A stretch of 64,000 nt of DNA from Ulota crispa (GCA_963920765.1 OY987246.1:16922868-16986867); one strand, 5' to 3'; shown: positions 35,974 through 47,262, numbered from the stretch's first letter. The notes: generated by a model from the letters alone, not told the origin. Translations and numbers: made by a program.

Positions 35974-38361
35974 CTACAGCGTTCCGAGCCGGTGACCGCC
36001 ATAGCCACCAGAGCGCACACGCTGCCACCAGGGGCGATTGACCAGGAACCACTGCACTGTCTTTCGTAGACCGGTTTCAAAGGTCTCAGCAGGTCGCCAG
36101 CCGAGCTCACGCTCAATCTTGGACGCGTCCAGCGCGTAGCGAAAGTCGTGCCCTGGCCGATCAACAACGTACGTGATGAGGCTCTCACGAGGCCAGATCA
36201 CTGCGTCCGGCGCCATCTCGTCCACCAGCGCGCAGATCGCCCGAACCACGTCGATGTTGGTTCGCTCGTTGTGGCCTCCGATGTTGTAGCTCTGGCCCAC
36301 CACGCCCCTCTCGGCGACAAGCACCAGCGCGGCGGCATGGTCCTCGACGTAGAGCCAGTCGCGGACGTTCAAGCCTTGGCCGTAGACAGGCAGCGGTTTC
36401 CCCTCGAGCGCGTTGAGCGTGACGAGCGGGATCAGCTTCTCCGGGAAGTGATAGGGACCGTAATTGTTGGAGCAGTTGGTGATGAGCGTTGGCAAGCCGT
36501 AAGTCTCGTGCCAGGCGCGCACAAAGTGATCGGAGGCCGCTTTGGAGGCGGCGTAGGGCGAGTTGGGTTGATAGCGAGACTCCTCTCGAGACGGACGTTC
36601 TTCTGGACCAAGCGACCCGAACACCTCGTCGGTGGAGACGTGATGGAAGCGGAACGCGGCGCGACGCTGGGGTGAGAGCCCGCGCCAGAAGCCCAGAGCC
36701 ACCTGCAGCAGCGATCTTTAGAGCAGCTCCACCCCCTTTCACTAGAAACTGAATGTGACAAGTGTTTTGGAGAGTCATCAAGCGAGTCAATTGCAACAAA
36801 TTTTTGTTAATCCCTCTATCAGTTTCAAGAATTCTTCACATTTTCCTCGTGAGCAGTTAAACATTTATAACTATTTCTTCTATGATTTTTTCCTTTGTCA
36901 TATTTTCTTGTTAGTAAATCCCTACAAGAAAATTGACAAGAGTTTGCTATGAGTAGCGGCTCCACAATTTCCAAAATATTCCCATTGCACTCAAGCTAAC
37001 CCTCTTGCCCTTGTGGTTGTTAGAACCTTTTAACTTATTCTCTCTAGCACCTTCCAACTATAATTAGGGAATTGAAGCCCTTTTGTAAACTCTAGTGTGA
37101 ACAAGAAAGACCTCCATAATGGCATGAACAAAAGCTTGTACCGGCTCTCCGTGTTCTTTGAAAATTGGTAGCAACTATGCGGTGGAGGCCCAAAGTCCAG
37201 GTCCTCCCATAAAGGTAAAGGTAAAGTGTATCTTTCCATTTGCGGTGGCAATGCTCTTAGAGCATCAACACCCACACATACAGACTTGCACACGTAATAC
37301 TTAGATGACGAATACTCAAGCCCTTGAAAATGTTCTCTTGACATTGAAACTGAGCGTGTCTTGAAATCACTATTCATTCTAAGTTTAGTGAGCTCTATCT
37401 TCTACTGCACTTGATGATTGGTCAATTGACTAATTGTGAGGCCGATTGACTATATATGGAGCATGCTTGAAGAGCAAAGGTGGGAGAGAAAAAATTTGAG
37501 GGCTTTCCAAAAGTAGATGGAAACACTTAACACTTCATAGGTTGTGTGCAAGGGTGTAGATGCTCTTAAATTAGCTAAATTTTGCGGGATTGCTACCCAA
37601 AAAAATTATGCAACTAAAAAACTCTTGAACATTTTAGTGTTAAATTTGTGAGAACTATAGCTTTTCAAGCAACGTTAAGATTAGAGAAACATATTTTACT
37701 TGTTTTGAGCTCAATTAATTTGCAGAATCAGCAAGCACTGACACTTGCTGATTGTGCTCAACTACCGTTGATTATGCTTGCAAAATACGACGGCCCCCTC
37801 CCGCTCTTTACGCCAGAGAGCAGACCAAATTCTGCTGATTCCGATAAATAGCTCGCCCTATATCTCACCCTACGGGCTCACCTCAACACTTGCTATTTTC
37901 CCGAATCGACACAAATCGGCACAACCCTGCCCACTCTCTAGTACGTTGTTAGCCAGGCACTTGAGCTAAAAGTAAAAATCATCTTTGGGATCACTGACCT
38001 GCAGGAGTGCGAATGTGCCCACCACGTTGGTCTGGACGAACTCGCCGGGACCATCGATCGACCGGTCCACGTGGCTCTCGGCCGCCAAGTTCATGATCAC
38101 ATCTGGCTCAAACGCTGCAACGATGGCTTGCATCCGCGGCTGGTCGCCGATGTCCGCCTGCTCGAAACGAAATCGGAGATGCTCCGCAATCGGTGCCAGC
38201 GAGTCGAGATTACCAGCATATGTGAGCTTGTCCACGACCAATACCTCATGGCCGGTCTCATCTCGCACCAAGTGGCGCGCGACCGCCGAACCAATGAAGC
38301 CAGCCCCACCAGTCACAAGAAATCGCTTCGTCACGCCCGATCCGTCCTCACCTTGGCCCAT
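35974..38361 (-). CDS. rmlB: dTDP-glucose 4,6-dehydratase, bacterial RmlB type, with one intron
   Basis: Two exons on the minus strand, 38361-37999 and 36702-35974, joined in phase 0 by a GT-AG intron (CAG/GTCAGT ... CTGCAG/GTGG); 363 residues, the usual RmlB length. The enzyme is an extended short-chain dehydrogenase that turns dTDP-glucose (or UDP-glucose) into the 4-keto-6-deoxy sugar, first step to rhamnose. Seen: NAD-binding TGGAGFIG (17-24), [25 protein letters not shown], catalytic STDEVFG with T145-D146-E147, active-site Y171-xxx-K175 (YAASK), [31 protein letters not shown]. These are bacterial RfbB/RmlB signatures; plant RHM and UER enzymes instead carry GAAGFIASH-type N-termini and extra domains. 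A 13-residue extension precedes the Rossmann core. Exons are GC-rich, but so are those of XXT, so this alone proves nothing. No rmlA, C or D neighbour is present. Confidence 0.94.
37260..37565. mobile_element. Tourist-like (PIF/Harbinger) MITE in the rmlB intron
   Basis: 306 bp, GAGCATCAACACCCACA to GGGTGTAGATGCTC, flanked by TTA on both sides (37257-37259, 37566-37568). The splice sites are outside. Confidence 0.88.
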
Positions 38362-39894
38362 CCTCTCACTCCGCTGCAAATCCGCGTCCAGCTCGTGACA
38401 ACTAAGCTTATTTTTTTTGTCAAAACTTCCCAATACTGAGACCCCTTTGCATTTACAACACAATGATTTCAATAAAAGATGATGAGTAATGAGTATTCAT
38501 ACCTGCATTGCCTTGACTCCAAGCAAGAGCCCGGACAGCGTGTACTACTGCATCTACCCAATGCCCTCTACTCATTGAAGCACATCTGAGCAATTCGAGA
38601 AGACATTCAAATGAAATTAGAGTTTTGGGCAGTACGTCACCTCAACTGAGCACAAGATTCCTGCATATCGCTAGACAATAGGGGTAGTCACAGTTTCTTC
38701 AAGAATGAATGAAACCTCCATGAAGAATGAGAAATTTTGAAATGGAAATAGGAGCCAATGGGAACACTTCTCCATGAAAAAGGTGTGACTTCCCTTTTGT
38801 GGGCAGTGAAGAATGGAGAATGGTTAAACCAGGAGGAATAAACCAAAAATTAGGAGGAGCAATTGCTAAAAAAGAAAAAAAAATATGGTCAACATGAGCC
38901 AAGCAATGGTGAAAACAAGCAACCAAGGATGAAAACTTTGCGTGCAAAGACTTCTGCACCCCATTCTTCTCTTGAAATACTTCTCAATTTTCAAAGAATG
39001 GGGCCTCTGCAGATCAAGGAGAGCCTACCACATCTCCATTTGGTGAAGATTGAAAATGGAGTGGAGAAGGTGTGACTACCCCAAATGAATCATTATCATT
39101 ACAAGAGAATTCCTAGAAGATTTCCATGCTAGAATCGGGCAACAAGGTATCTTCGTACCAAAATCCCATGAAAGTTTTCCGAATCAGAAGCAAGTAGCAA
39201 CCAACCAGTCAATCAGCTCAATTTCAGAACATCCACCAATAAACGTACCTCTAAAGCATTGCAGGCTCTTCCGGATTCGCAGTCTCAAACTCGGATACCA
39301 GACAATGCCAAATGCACACTCTCAGCTCTGAAAAGAGAACTTCCAAGCTTCAAAAGCACTGCATATACAGACTCCTGTTTCTCAGAAATGGCATTCTACG
39401 AAGCGGAAGAATTCTAAGCAGGTGTGAATCAAAAGCAATCGTGTCGGTACAAGATGCTAAGTAGCGATAGCTGAGCTTCTAGTTTCCTTCAAGGGAGCCG
39501 ATTTGAGAGCATTCCGACCTAGCTCAGAAAAATCAAGCAAAGATGAGAGAAGGCGACATGAAACCTCAGAATAAGCAGCACTCGGTGATCTTTATCGATT
39601 GTGTGAGCGATGGGAAAAGAGTTTGGCGGTGCTCCGCAAGCACGGTCCCGCAGAGATTCCATTACAGCGCGAGCTTTGGGACGATACTCAAGTGAGAAAG
39701 ACAAATGTACAAGGGCGATGCAAGGTAACGAAATCCCCGCATTGGGATCGTCCAGCCGTGGGGGCTTGGCCTCTCAGGGTCTACCTCCGTAGCGGAGGAC
39801 GGCTTTGCCTTCACTCGCCTCGCAGAGCTGCCCACGCTTTCGTTTCCTTTGACTCGTCATTGGGGGTAAGGTAACCGTACCCATACCCGAGCGT
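38362..39894 (-). promoter_or_regulatory. Upstream region of rmlB
   Basis: No in-frame ATG lies upstream of 38361 within the open stretch. A GC-richer patch at about 39.2-39.88 kb may hold the promoter or a leader exon. A family-J MITE separates it from the coding start. The small frames at 39519-39874 show no domain. Confidence 0.35.
38681..39082. mobile_element. MITE family J, copy 1
   Basis: GGGGTAGTCACAGTTTCTTC to GAGAAGGTGTGACTACCCC, 402 bp. Interior GGAAATAGGAGCCAATGGGA and GAATGGAGAATGGTTAAA recur inverted at 41709-42096. Confidence 0.85.
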
Positions 39895-39975
39895 TTAACC
39901 CCAGAACGCCCCCAAACGACTAAAAGCGTCCTCAATTCAATGTATTTTCAAAAATCTTGGGTATTCAGGGGTTAA
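39895..39975. mobile_element. 81-bp mini TTAA element
   Basis: TTAACCCCAGAACGCCCCCA to TTCAGGGGTTAA. Its right TTAA is also the left TTAA of the next element. Confidence 0.65.
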
Positions 39976-40627
39976 GGAACCCCTAAATATCCAAGTCCTA
40001 TTTGAGGTTCTTCGACTATTCATGAAATTGAACAATCAATCAATCTCTTCATGAATTCCGTCAAATTTTTTTCAATTGTAACTGTATAAATTTAAGCTAA
40101 ACATGTTAGAAATTACATGAAAAAAAGAAAACACAACAATATCACTTATAGTTTGAAAGATTATAATGTTTGAACATGAGGATGTTAAAACTGCAAAAGT
40201 GACTTAAAGTCTTTCAATCCTTGTTTCACATGTCAAATCCAGAAAGTTGGTCACCATAAAAATATGGGGTTTAAGGTCTTTTAATGGCTAACTTGAATCA
40301 ATTTACAGATTTGAAAATCTACTCCTACATTATTTTTAAATGGATTTCTACTTTGGATTTTTCTCCAAGCTCAAATGTATTTGAGGCTCATTTTCAAGAT
40401 CTTCCAACACTAAAAAACTCAAGATTGCAGTGAACACCCTTGTACAAAATCTCAAGTAGAAAAATCATCAACTTTTATTTTCAAAATCAGATTTTTGATG
40501 TTGAAAGTAGACTTCAAAACAAACTTATATTGAAAAAAATACTAAAAATAATAATTTGTTAAGGTTTTATTCATCTTCAAAGTTTCCTCACGACCCAAAT
40601 CTAGTTGCTTGGGCATTTAGGGGTTAA
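39972..40627. mobile_element. Family-E element, 656 bp
   Basis: TTAAGGAACCCCTAAATATC to GGGCATTTAGGGGTTAA. Interior matches 17265-17917. Confidence 0.85.
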
Positions 40628-40631
40628 GGGT

Positions 40632-41000
40632 TTAACCCCTAAACATCAAGGAGGACAAAAGTTTGTCCTTTGGCTCTGAAAAAATATTCTGTGATTCAAA
40701 AAAAAAATTGTTTTTCATCTAATTTTTTTCAGAAGCGACCATAAACACATGGTCCATCATGGAAGACAAATAATTACCTCTTAAGATGTATTCATTTTTT
40801 TCTATACCCCAAATTATGATAAGATTCAGAAACATGGTGTTAACTCCCAAGCTGCCCTTCTTAAAATTTTCATGAGGGCACCATGCACTATTGACTTTTC
40901 CTATCTTTTGAAGCAATACTACTAATGCCCATGTGCAAAACACTGTAGACTGCTACATGCCACGCAAGTCATGGTGATCCATCTGTCCTTTAATGGTTAA
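40632..41000. mobile_element. Family-E element, 369 bp
   Basis: TTAACCCCTAAACATCAAGG to CATCTGTCCTTTAATGGTTAA minus one base; four bases separate it from its left neighbour. No coding content. Confidence 0.8.
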
Positions 41001-41708
41001 GGGTTTAAGGGTTTACGGTACTTCAAGGTCTCAAAAAGTTCAAGAATTTTTTTGTAGGGTTATAGCCATTCAACAAGCTATCATGGAAAGTAATTTTTGT
41101 GGAAAAAGTTATTGTAAATTAGTTTACATTAAAGGGTAAAGTTGCAGCTCATAGAGTCCCTACTAGCAACTCTAGAATACCCTTGAAACTACTTTGATGT
41201 GTTCCTATACATGTGCTTGACGGTCCCAATCCCAACCGTCTCACATCAACTAAGCAATTGACATGTGGCAAGATTTGCTTGTGCAAGTGGCATTCACTGC
41301 TCCACTACGAGTTCAAGAGTGTGTGGAAAACACCCTAAATGTAGAGTGCGGGAATGGGGACTGCTCATGTATGGGTATGATTACCTTAGTCACATACGCA
41401 CTCACATCAATGTGCAAGAAGATTTTGAGCTTCTTCTGCAAAACCCTGCATTTTTCATTTTCAATCGGTTTTTTTAGTGCATGCACTGGATATTGCCTAT
41501 ATATTATACTTGCACTATAATAAGAAACTTCCAAAATTTTAGTCGGTTCTTAGCTTGTTTATTTAGATTTCAATTGATCTTTTTCATATTTCATTTGGTT
41601 GACTTTCTATTGTATTCTAGTTCTCTCTATACATTGCTCATACCTTCTTCTAAAATGAAACTTATATGAAGAACTGAGAAGTTGTGAAGTGGAAATAAGA
41701 GCCAATAA
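41001..41708. other. Spacer, no gene recognised
   Basis: Small frames at 41263-41534 show no domain and overlap on both strands. Nothing else seen. Confidence 0.5.
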
Positions 41709-42096
41709 GAGCTAGTCACACCATCCTCAACCCATTCTCAATCTTTATAGAATAGAGATGTCAGTGGTAATCTCTCCTTGATTTTTGGAAACCACATTTT
41801 TTAAAAATTGAGAAATTTTTCTCTTCACCAAAGGAGAACAATAGGGTGAAGAAACGTTTGCACGCAAACTTTTCACCTTTGCTTATCTTCTTCACCTTTG
41901 TTGATCTCTATTTAACTCTTGTTTTTCCCGTTTTAGACCTTGCTTCTTGTGCTTTAACCATTCTCCATTCTTCTACCATCCACATAAGGGAAGTTACACC
42001 TTCTTCATGGAAAAGTGCTCCCATTGGCTCCTATTCCACTCCTAAACTTCTCATTCTTTATAAAAACTTCAATCTTGGAGAAGGTGTGAGTACCCC
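41709..42096. mobile_element. MITE family J, copy 2 (inverted)
   Basis: GAGCTAGTCACACCATCCTC to GAGAAGGTGTGAGTACCCC; carries TTTAACCATTCTCCATTC and CCCATTGGCTCCTATTCC, the reverse complement of copy 1 landmarks. Confidence 0.8.
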
Positions 42097-42118
42097 TAAA
42101 ATGGGGAATGATAAATTG

Positions 42119-42345
42119 TGAGCAAGGATCCATGTGTAGTGAGCTTTGAGCCTAGATTTTTTGTCAAAATATTACATATCACTTATAAATATGTACATGT
42201 GGTTTTATAATTGGGCATTATAAATGCTCATCTCTTAAAAAACTTGATGTTTTTTAAAAAATTTCATTGATTTTGAACTCAAAATTAGTTTTTGGTCACA
42301 AAATCTTGACTTGCCTCTCATAGGATCACTGTTTTACGCTCACAA
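42119..42345. mobile_element. MITE family P, copy 3 (diverged)
   Basis: GTGAGCAAGGATCCATG to CGCTCACAAAATAGCGTCAT with the internal TTTTTTGTCAAAATA and ATCTCTTAAAAAACTTGATG stretches found in the other P copies. Confidence 0.65.
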
Positions 42346-42675
42346 AATAGCGTCATCCTGTCCATGCCTTCAAATGGGGTTTTATGAGCTTTTAATGCTA
42401 TTACTCAGTTGTTTCGCAAGTGCTCTGTCTCTCAGTTGTTCCTCAAGTGCTCATACTAGGAGGGACTTTAGAATTGTACGTGTAGAATTGTACGTGTGGA
42501 AGAAGGTTGTGTGTACAAATCCTTCCAACCATGAAATTGTGTTAATTTTCACACTTGGCATGGTGTGCTAAAAACTTTCAGATACCATGCTTTCTTTGCA
42601 AGCCCTGCTTACCCTTGGATGAAGAGAACTCCTTCGCACCCACCGTGGCGTGGATGCTATGGTGGACAATAAACA

Positions 42676-43393
42676 GACTGCATTCAAGTTGCCTCACACT
42701 AATTTCTTGACATTTTACACTACATAAACATCACAACAATCATTTTCATCAAGTAAACATAAATTGCAACAATAAGGACTTGGCAACAGCAACAAAATTG
42801 TCAAAAAAAAAAAATTAGTGTCCTCAAGGTAGTAAACCATGTGAAATCTTGATGTTTAGAGTGTTCTTTGTTCCTCCAAGTGGTCAAGCAATGAGTCATG
42901 AGGTAACTTTTCAAGATGAAGCAACTTGATTGTTAACCCTTGAATGCTTGACTAATCATTATGATTGCTCCTCTACAATAACTCTAAATGCTTGACTAAT
43001 CATTGTGATTGCTCCTCTACAATAACTCTAAAATGCTCTACAATGGTGTGGCAAGTGCCCATCTGTTATAATATTGTTTCTAAAAATTGCAAAAGTCAAC
43101 AATGTATGATGTTCTCATGAAATATACAAAATGGGCAGCATGAGATTTAATACTGTGTCCCTGAATCTTCTCACAATTTGGGTTACCTAAAAAATGTGAG
43201 TACATTTAGTGAGGTTTCTTTTTGCCTTCCATGATGCACCATGTATCTATGATCACTTCTCAAGAAAATTCAAATGGAAAACAGCTTTTTCTGTGTTACA
43301 GAGTGTTTTTCTTAATGACCAAGGGACAAAAATTGTGCTGTTTGACGTTTAGAGGTTAACCGTTAAGGCAACCTAAATGCAATGTTTAATGTA
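42676..43393. mobile_element. MITE family L, copy 1, enlarged
   Basis: GACTGCATTCAAGTTGCCTC to GGCAACCTAAATGCAATGTT. Termini and the CACTAATTTCTTGACATTTT stretch match copies at 46536, 55216 and about 62440. It holds a 44-bp tandem duplication (ATGCTTGACTAATCATTRTG.., 42944-43031) and a ~47-bp TTAA mini-element at about 43312-43358. Confidence 0.65.
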
Positions 43394-43474
43394 CCTTCTA
43401 TTGTTGAAAGTGAACAAGCAGCATCTGCTATTGGCATTCGGGGCAGAGCACCGGGCTCTGACTTCAAGGTTCAC

Positions 43475-43735
43475 TTAATGTCGACAATGAAGAAGTATGA
43501 AATATGCAGAGGATTCCTTTGCCGACATTTTTAAATTTGTTTCCAAACATTCAACAGCATCCTCGTATAAGCCAATTGCATCCCTTATTCCCACATACTC
43601 AAACATAAAGAACTCCAGAGATAAACTGAGTGGCTTCCCAAGCATGAATTCACTCACAAGCGTGACAATGTCATGAGAGTATTATCCACCAAGTGCAATG
43701 CAAACCAAGCCTCGAGCGCCAGGTGGTGTGAGTTT
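43475..43735 (-). pseudogene. Broken gene fragment of unknown family
   Basis: Minus-strand sequence reads like coding DNA for about 85 codons (KKLTPPGARGLVCIALGG, then one in-frame TAA, then YSHDIVTLVSEFMLGKPLSL and VGIRDAIGLYEDAVECLETN) before a stop at 43475. I do not recognise the family. Either a dead gene copy or a terminal exon whose TAA codon lies in an unrecognised intron. Confidence 0.35.
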
Positions 43736-44135
43736 CTTGTAATACTCCCAACAATTCAACATCCAAACAATATATGTAAATCAAATGCACGCAATTGAGA
43801 AAAAGAATAAACAAACGCCACAACTGAACAAAACAGGTTATAACTGGCAAGATCATCAATTTTGTGTGATCATTGGTGCGTATTTGCAAAAAGATCAAAA
43901 AATGTACAACTTGCTTCAAAAACATGAAGCAGACTGAGTCATCACCCGGCCCTCACTGTTGAGAGCACATGATGATCATCCTCCTTGTTTCTCTCTAGAG
44001 TGAAAATCTCTTGTACTGTACACTGCACAGCTAGATTTCTAGAACTTGAGAGAAAAAAATTATAATGTACAAACATGGCCGGCAAAGCCAGAGCTCAGTT
44101 GGTAGTGCATGGTGTTGGGTAGTAGATTGAAGCTC
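43736..44135 (-). other. Spacer, 3' flank of the membrane-protein gene
   Basis: Probably contains the 3' UTR of the gene ending at 44136. A stretch near 44093 resembles a tRNA A box but has no matching B box or cloverleaf. Confidence 0.45.
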
Positions 44136-45656
44136 TCAGTGCCACCGTGGCGGGGGACTAATTGCCCGGCGTCCCACACGAGGTGGCGGACTGCGGTTCA
44201 ACTTGCGAGCCGCGGCTTCCCAATGAGCACGGTTCTCTCGCCGTTCTCGTCCTCGCGAGTGCGGTGACACCACCACGAAGAAGAGCGAGGTAGCCACAAT
44301 GGCAGGCACGCGTCCCACCAGCAGGAACACTAACGCCACCAGCAAGCCTACCCAGGGCCACGCAACACGCGCCGCCGCCTCGTGATCCACGCTCGCGGTC
44401 GACGACGACGACGATGTGGAGCGCTTCGACTCGCCAGCTGAGCTGGCTATGGAGTCCCCCTCGCCAGCCTGATTGTTGTATTGCTCCAGTGTCTCGGACG
44501 ACAACCTTCGCCCACCTCGCAACCCCACTCTATTACTACAGCTCACGCTCTCCGAGGAACGCTGTCGCCGCAATATTCCACCCTTGCGTGATGATGACGA
44601 CGTGGCATCAGCAGCTTGGGTCTCAGCAACAGCGCCCATTTTGCGTGAGAACGGGCATGTCCGGCGATGGTTAGACGCTGATGATTTCGGACTAGCCGGA
44701 GCGACAGACGACGATTCGGAAATGCTGTGCACCGAAACGGAGGAAGAGGATGACCTAAACATCCTCAGTTTCTTCAACCCGGACGAGATTTTCTTCGCCA
44801 GTCGCCGTGACGGGCGAAGAGGCACGGGTTTAGGTGCCTCAGTTGGCTTGCTCTCCAAAGTCGGAGACAGGGGTAGCGCCGCGACTGGACTCGCCCGCAC
44901 CTCCGAGAGGTTGTTGACAGCGTTCTGTGACGAGTCAGGGTTCTGGGGCACTACAATGAGCTGCTTGGGTATACGAGTCACGAGATATGATCGCAACGGA
45001 GTGAGCAAGTAGAGCGCCACCGAGGAGAACATGAACCGAGCAGAAACCTTCCCTCTACGCCAGATTTGTATCACCGCACTAAACGTCAGCGCCGCCAGGA
45101 ATGGCTTCCCAACCCTACCCGCTCTGCTGCACAGAAACGCGCTCAGCGTCAAGAGCATCACGAACACGGATTTCGACGTCATCGAACGACATCGCCGAAT
45201 CGGCAAGCGCACACCCAACGATGGCGCCGAATTCGACTGGCACCCCTGCGCCCTCAAATTATCTAGAACTCCCTGCACCCTCAAATTGTCTAGATCTCCC
45301 TGCACTTCCTCCACGGGCACGGTTGCTGAGGTGGCAACTTGAGGCGCACAATTTGAAGCCGGGGTGGTCGACTCAGGAGAGCATCGCCCGGCGGTGCGGA
45401 CAAGCGTAGAAGCCGTCCATTCCTGCGCGGATCGCGAGATGCACCGGGCTGCCGAGAGTGACGACGCCGTGCGCTCCACTAACGACTTCGTGGCTTGCTG
45501 CTTGACTTGAATATCCTCTAGTAATACGGCAAATTTCTCCAGCCCTCTGGAAGCGTATGGATTCGTCGATGTCGACTTCTGAGTACTACTCTTGCTGCTT
45601 TTCATCCCCTTCTTCCGATGCAGCTTCTTTCGCAATCCGTGCAACATCTCCGCCAT
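44136..45656 (-). CDS. Intronless membrane protein with ZCF37-like N-terminal motif
   Basis: Single-exon frame of 506 residues. Residues 32-46, NPYASRGLEKFAVLL, match the short conserved motif of plant ZCF37-type proteins (function unknown). After a basic N-terminus come two or three membrane-prone segments (about 163-177, 183-199, 207-226), a long Ser/Arg-rich linker, and a hydrophobic hairpin at 432-464 (WPWVGLLVALVFLLVGRVPA..). The C-terminal tail is basic and proline-rich. A short internal duplication (VQGDLDNLR / VQGVLDNLR, 118-136) is visible. Likely an integral membrane protein with cytosolic basic tails; localisation and role unknown. Frames on the opposite strand are shadows of this GC-rich gene. 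Confidence 0.8.
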   Translation of the reverse strand: MAEMLHGLRKKLHRKKGMKSSKSSTQKSTSTNPYASRGLEKFAVLLEDIQVKQQATKSLVERTASSLSAARCISRSAQEWTASTLVRTAGRCSPESTTPASNCAPQVATSATVPVEEVQGDLDNLRVQGVLDNLRAQGCQSNSAPSLGVRLPIRRCRSMTSKSVFVMLLTLSAFLCSRAGRVGKPFLAALTFSAVIQIWRRGKVSARFMFSSVALYLLTPLRSYLVTRIPKQLIVVPQNPDSSQNAVNNLSEVRASPVAALPLSPTLESKPTEAPKPVPLRPSRRLAKKISSGLKKLRMFRSSSSSVSVHSISESSSVAPASPKSSASNHRRTCPFSRKMGAVAETQAADATSSSSRKGGILRRQRSSESVSCSNRVGLRGGRRLSSETLEQYNNQAGEGDSIASSAGESKRSTSSSSSTASVDHEAAARVAWPWVGLLVALVFLLVGRVPAIVATSLFFVVVSPHSRGRERRENRAHWEAAARKLNRSPPPRVGRRAISPPPRWH

Positions 45657-46535
45657 TTTCTCACTTCACACTCTATCGTCCTTGCTCGCACACTCTCAAC
45701 TGCACATTCACATCAGCCACCATTCCAGTCGGGATTGTACTATCTCACAGACAGTTGAAAGTGTTGTAATCCTGCTAGGTTCGAGGGTCCGAGGTTATAA
45801 CTACATGTCGAAACCGAGATCGTAGTAACCAGTTTCAACGTCAACGACTGATCAAAGCGAGTACGTGAACTCATCATCAGTTTGTGATCGATAAAGGGGA
45901 AGCCGGCAAGGTTGTGCACAGACACGGTGGAGGAGAGTCGTACTGGAGATTCTGGCGCAGGGACTACTTGTAGTAGAGGTAGGACTAGGAGGATCACTTG
46001 GGGCGAACTCCACTCCAAGCATTCTTTTCGCTGGAGGAATATGTTTTTAGGGTGGCTATCGAGTAGCGATGAACTAGGCAGCCCTGCCCCGATAGGCTCA
46101 AAATACGTAGCTGATCCGACACTTTCCTTTAGAGGGACACTCCTCATTCACTTGGCAATTCCCTGGACAACTGCATGGGTCTCGTTCTCTACAGTGCTCC
46201 TCTCAAACGTATGCGCTAGAGGGCTAGAGTATAGGGACTAGAATCTAGACATCGCGATTCGCAAAGCGCCAAAACCAGGGACGAAACCGCGTTGAACCGC
46301 GCCATCCCGCGCGTCTGAGGCTGACAAGGTCTACAGTCTATTGCGTCTGTGAGCCTTGCTTGTCACGGCCCTGGCCTGTTCATCCCAAGCTCCCAACCAC
46401 GATTGATTTCATCTCCTCATCCCTACTGATACTTGTCGGTAACGGTTTTGCAAGGGGGTATTTTATTGCAAGTGCAGCAAGGCGTTGCTGGTTCACCTGG
46501 TTGTATTGCGATACAGAACCCTAAAGTTTGAACCC
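45657..46535 (-). promoter_or_regulatory. Upstream region of the membrane-protein gene
   Basis: GC-richer than the surroundings up to about 46.4 kb, then AT-rich. No clear TATA box. Frames at 45740-46241 lack recognisable domains and are probably leader or promoter sequence. Confidence 0.4.
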
Positions 46536-46862
46536 AAAATCTACATTAAGTATTGCATTTGGCTTGCTTTAATAATTAGGTTACCTTAACATTGGAAAGT
46601 TATGTCATGACTCATCAATCATACTTTGACAGTTTGGCCACTTAGAGATGCATGTAATTTTTTAGATACTACACTAATTTGTAATTATTGTAAAGTACTT
46701 AACATTTGGTTTTGTCCAAAATTCCAAATCCTCTTGTCTTGCCCTCTTTCTTGACTTTGACATTTGTTGATGAACTTATTATAGAATTGGTAAGTATTTA
46801 ATAGTGTAAAATGTTGAGAAATTAGTGTGGGGCAATCTAATTGCAATATTTAGTGTATTGTA
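46536..46862. mobile_element. MITE family L, copy 2
   Basis: ATTAAGTATTGCATTTGGCT to GGCAATCTAATTGCAATATT; right arm carries GTGTAAAATGTTGAGAAATT as in the copy at about 62830. Confidence 0.72.
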
Positions 46863-47262
46863 GGTGGGGAGCAGATTCGGTTGCTCATTGCCAAATTGAT
46901 TATTTTTTCAGAAAAAATCAATTCGGCATCAAATTTTGTAATTAAACAAGATTAGGCACTTTCAAAAAAAACTATTATTATTTGGCATTTAGTCAAAAAA
47001 ATAATACAATTAAGCCTTTTTTTGAGCATCTTCCACTTTTTAAAATTAGCCCTTGGTAAAAAATTGCAGTAGATTGAGTCCTCTTTGAATCAACCTTGAC
47101 CTTCCATTGTTAGCTAAGCTTAATGACTTTCATAATATTAGGCATTTCAATTTTTGATTTGTTTGACATTAGACATTTTTGGAGAATAATTTATAGAATA
47201 ATTAGACAAAATTTTGGAGAATTATTTTATGCCGAATCTGCTATCAACCTACAGTAGTAGGA
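46853..47262. mobile_element. MITE family H, copy 1
   Basis: TGTAGGTGGGGAGCAGATTC to GCCGAATCTGCTATCAACCT, ~410 bp, abutting copy L2. A second, inverted copy is at 59743-60149 with a similar interior (AAACAAGATT.GGCACTTTCA). Confidence 0.85.

Noticed and set aside
36148-36799. Open frames overlapping rmlB exon 2 on both strands
   Set aside because: Shadows produced by GC-rich coding sequence.
35974-38361. rmlB as bacterial contamination in the assembly
   Set aside because: The gene is split by an in-frame GT-AG intron holding a MITE of a family found elsewhere in the window, and no bacterial neighbour genes are present.
44085-44145. tRNA gene (GAGCTCAGTTGGTAGTGC resembles an A box)
   Set aside because: No B box, anticodon arm or acceptor stem could be paired.
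44414-45409. Plus-strand open frames opposite the membrane-protein gene
   Set aside because: Shadows; no domains, while the minus frame is 506 codons long with clear hydrophobic segments and a family motif.
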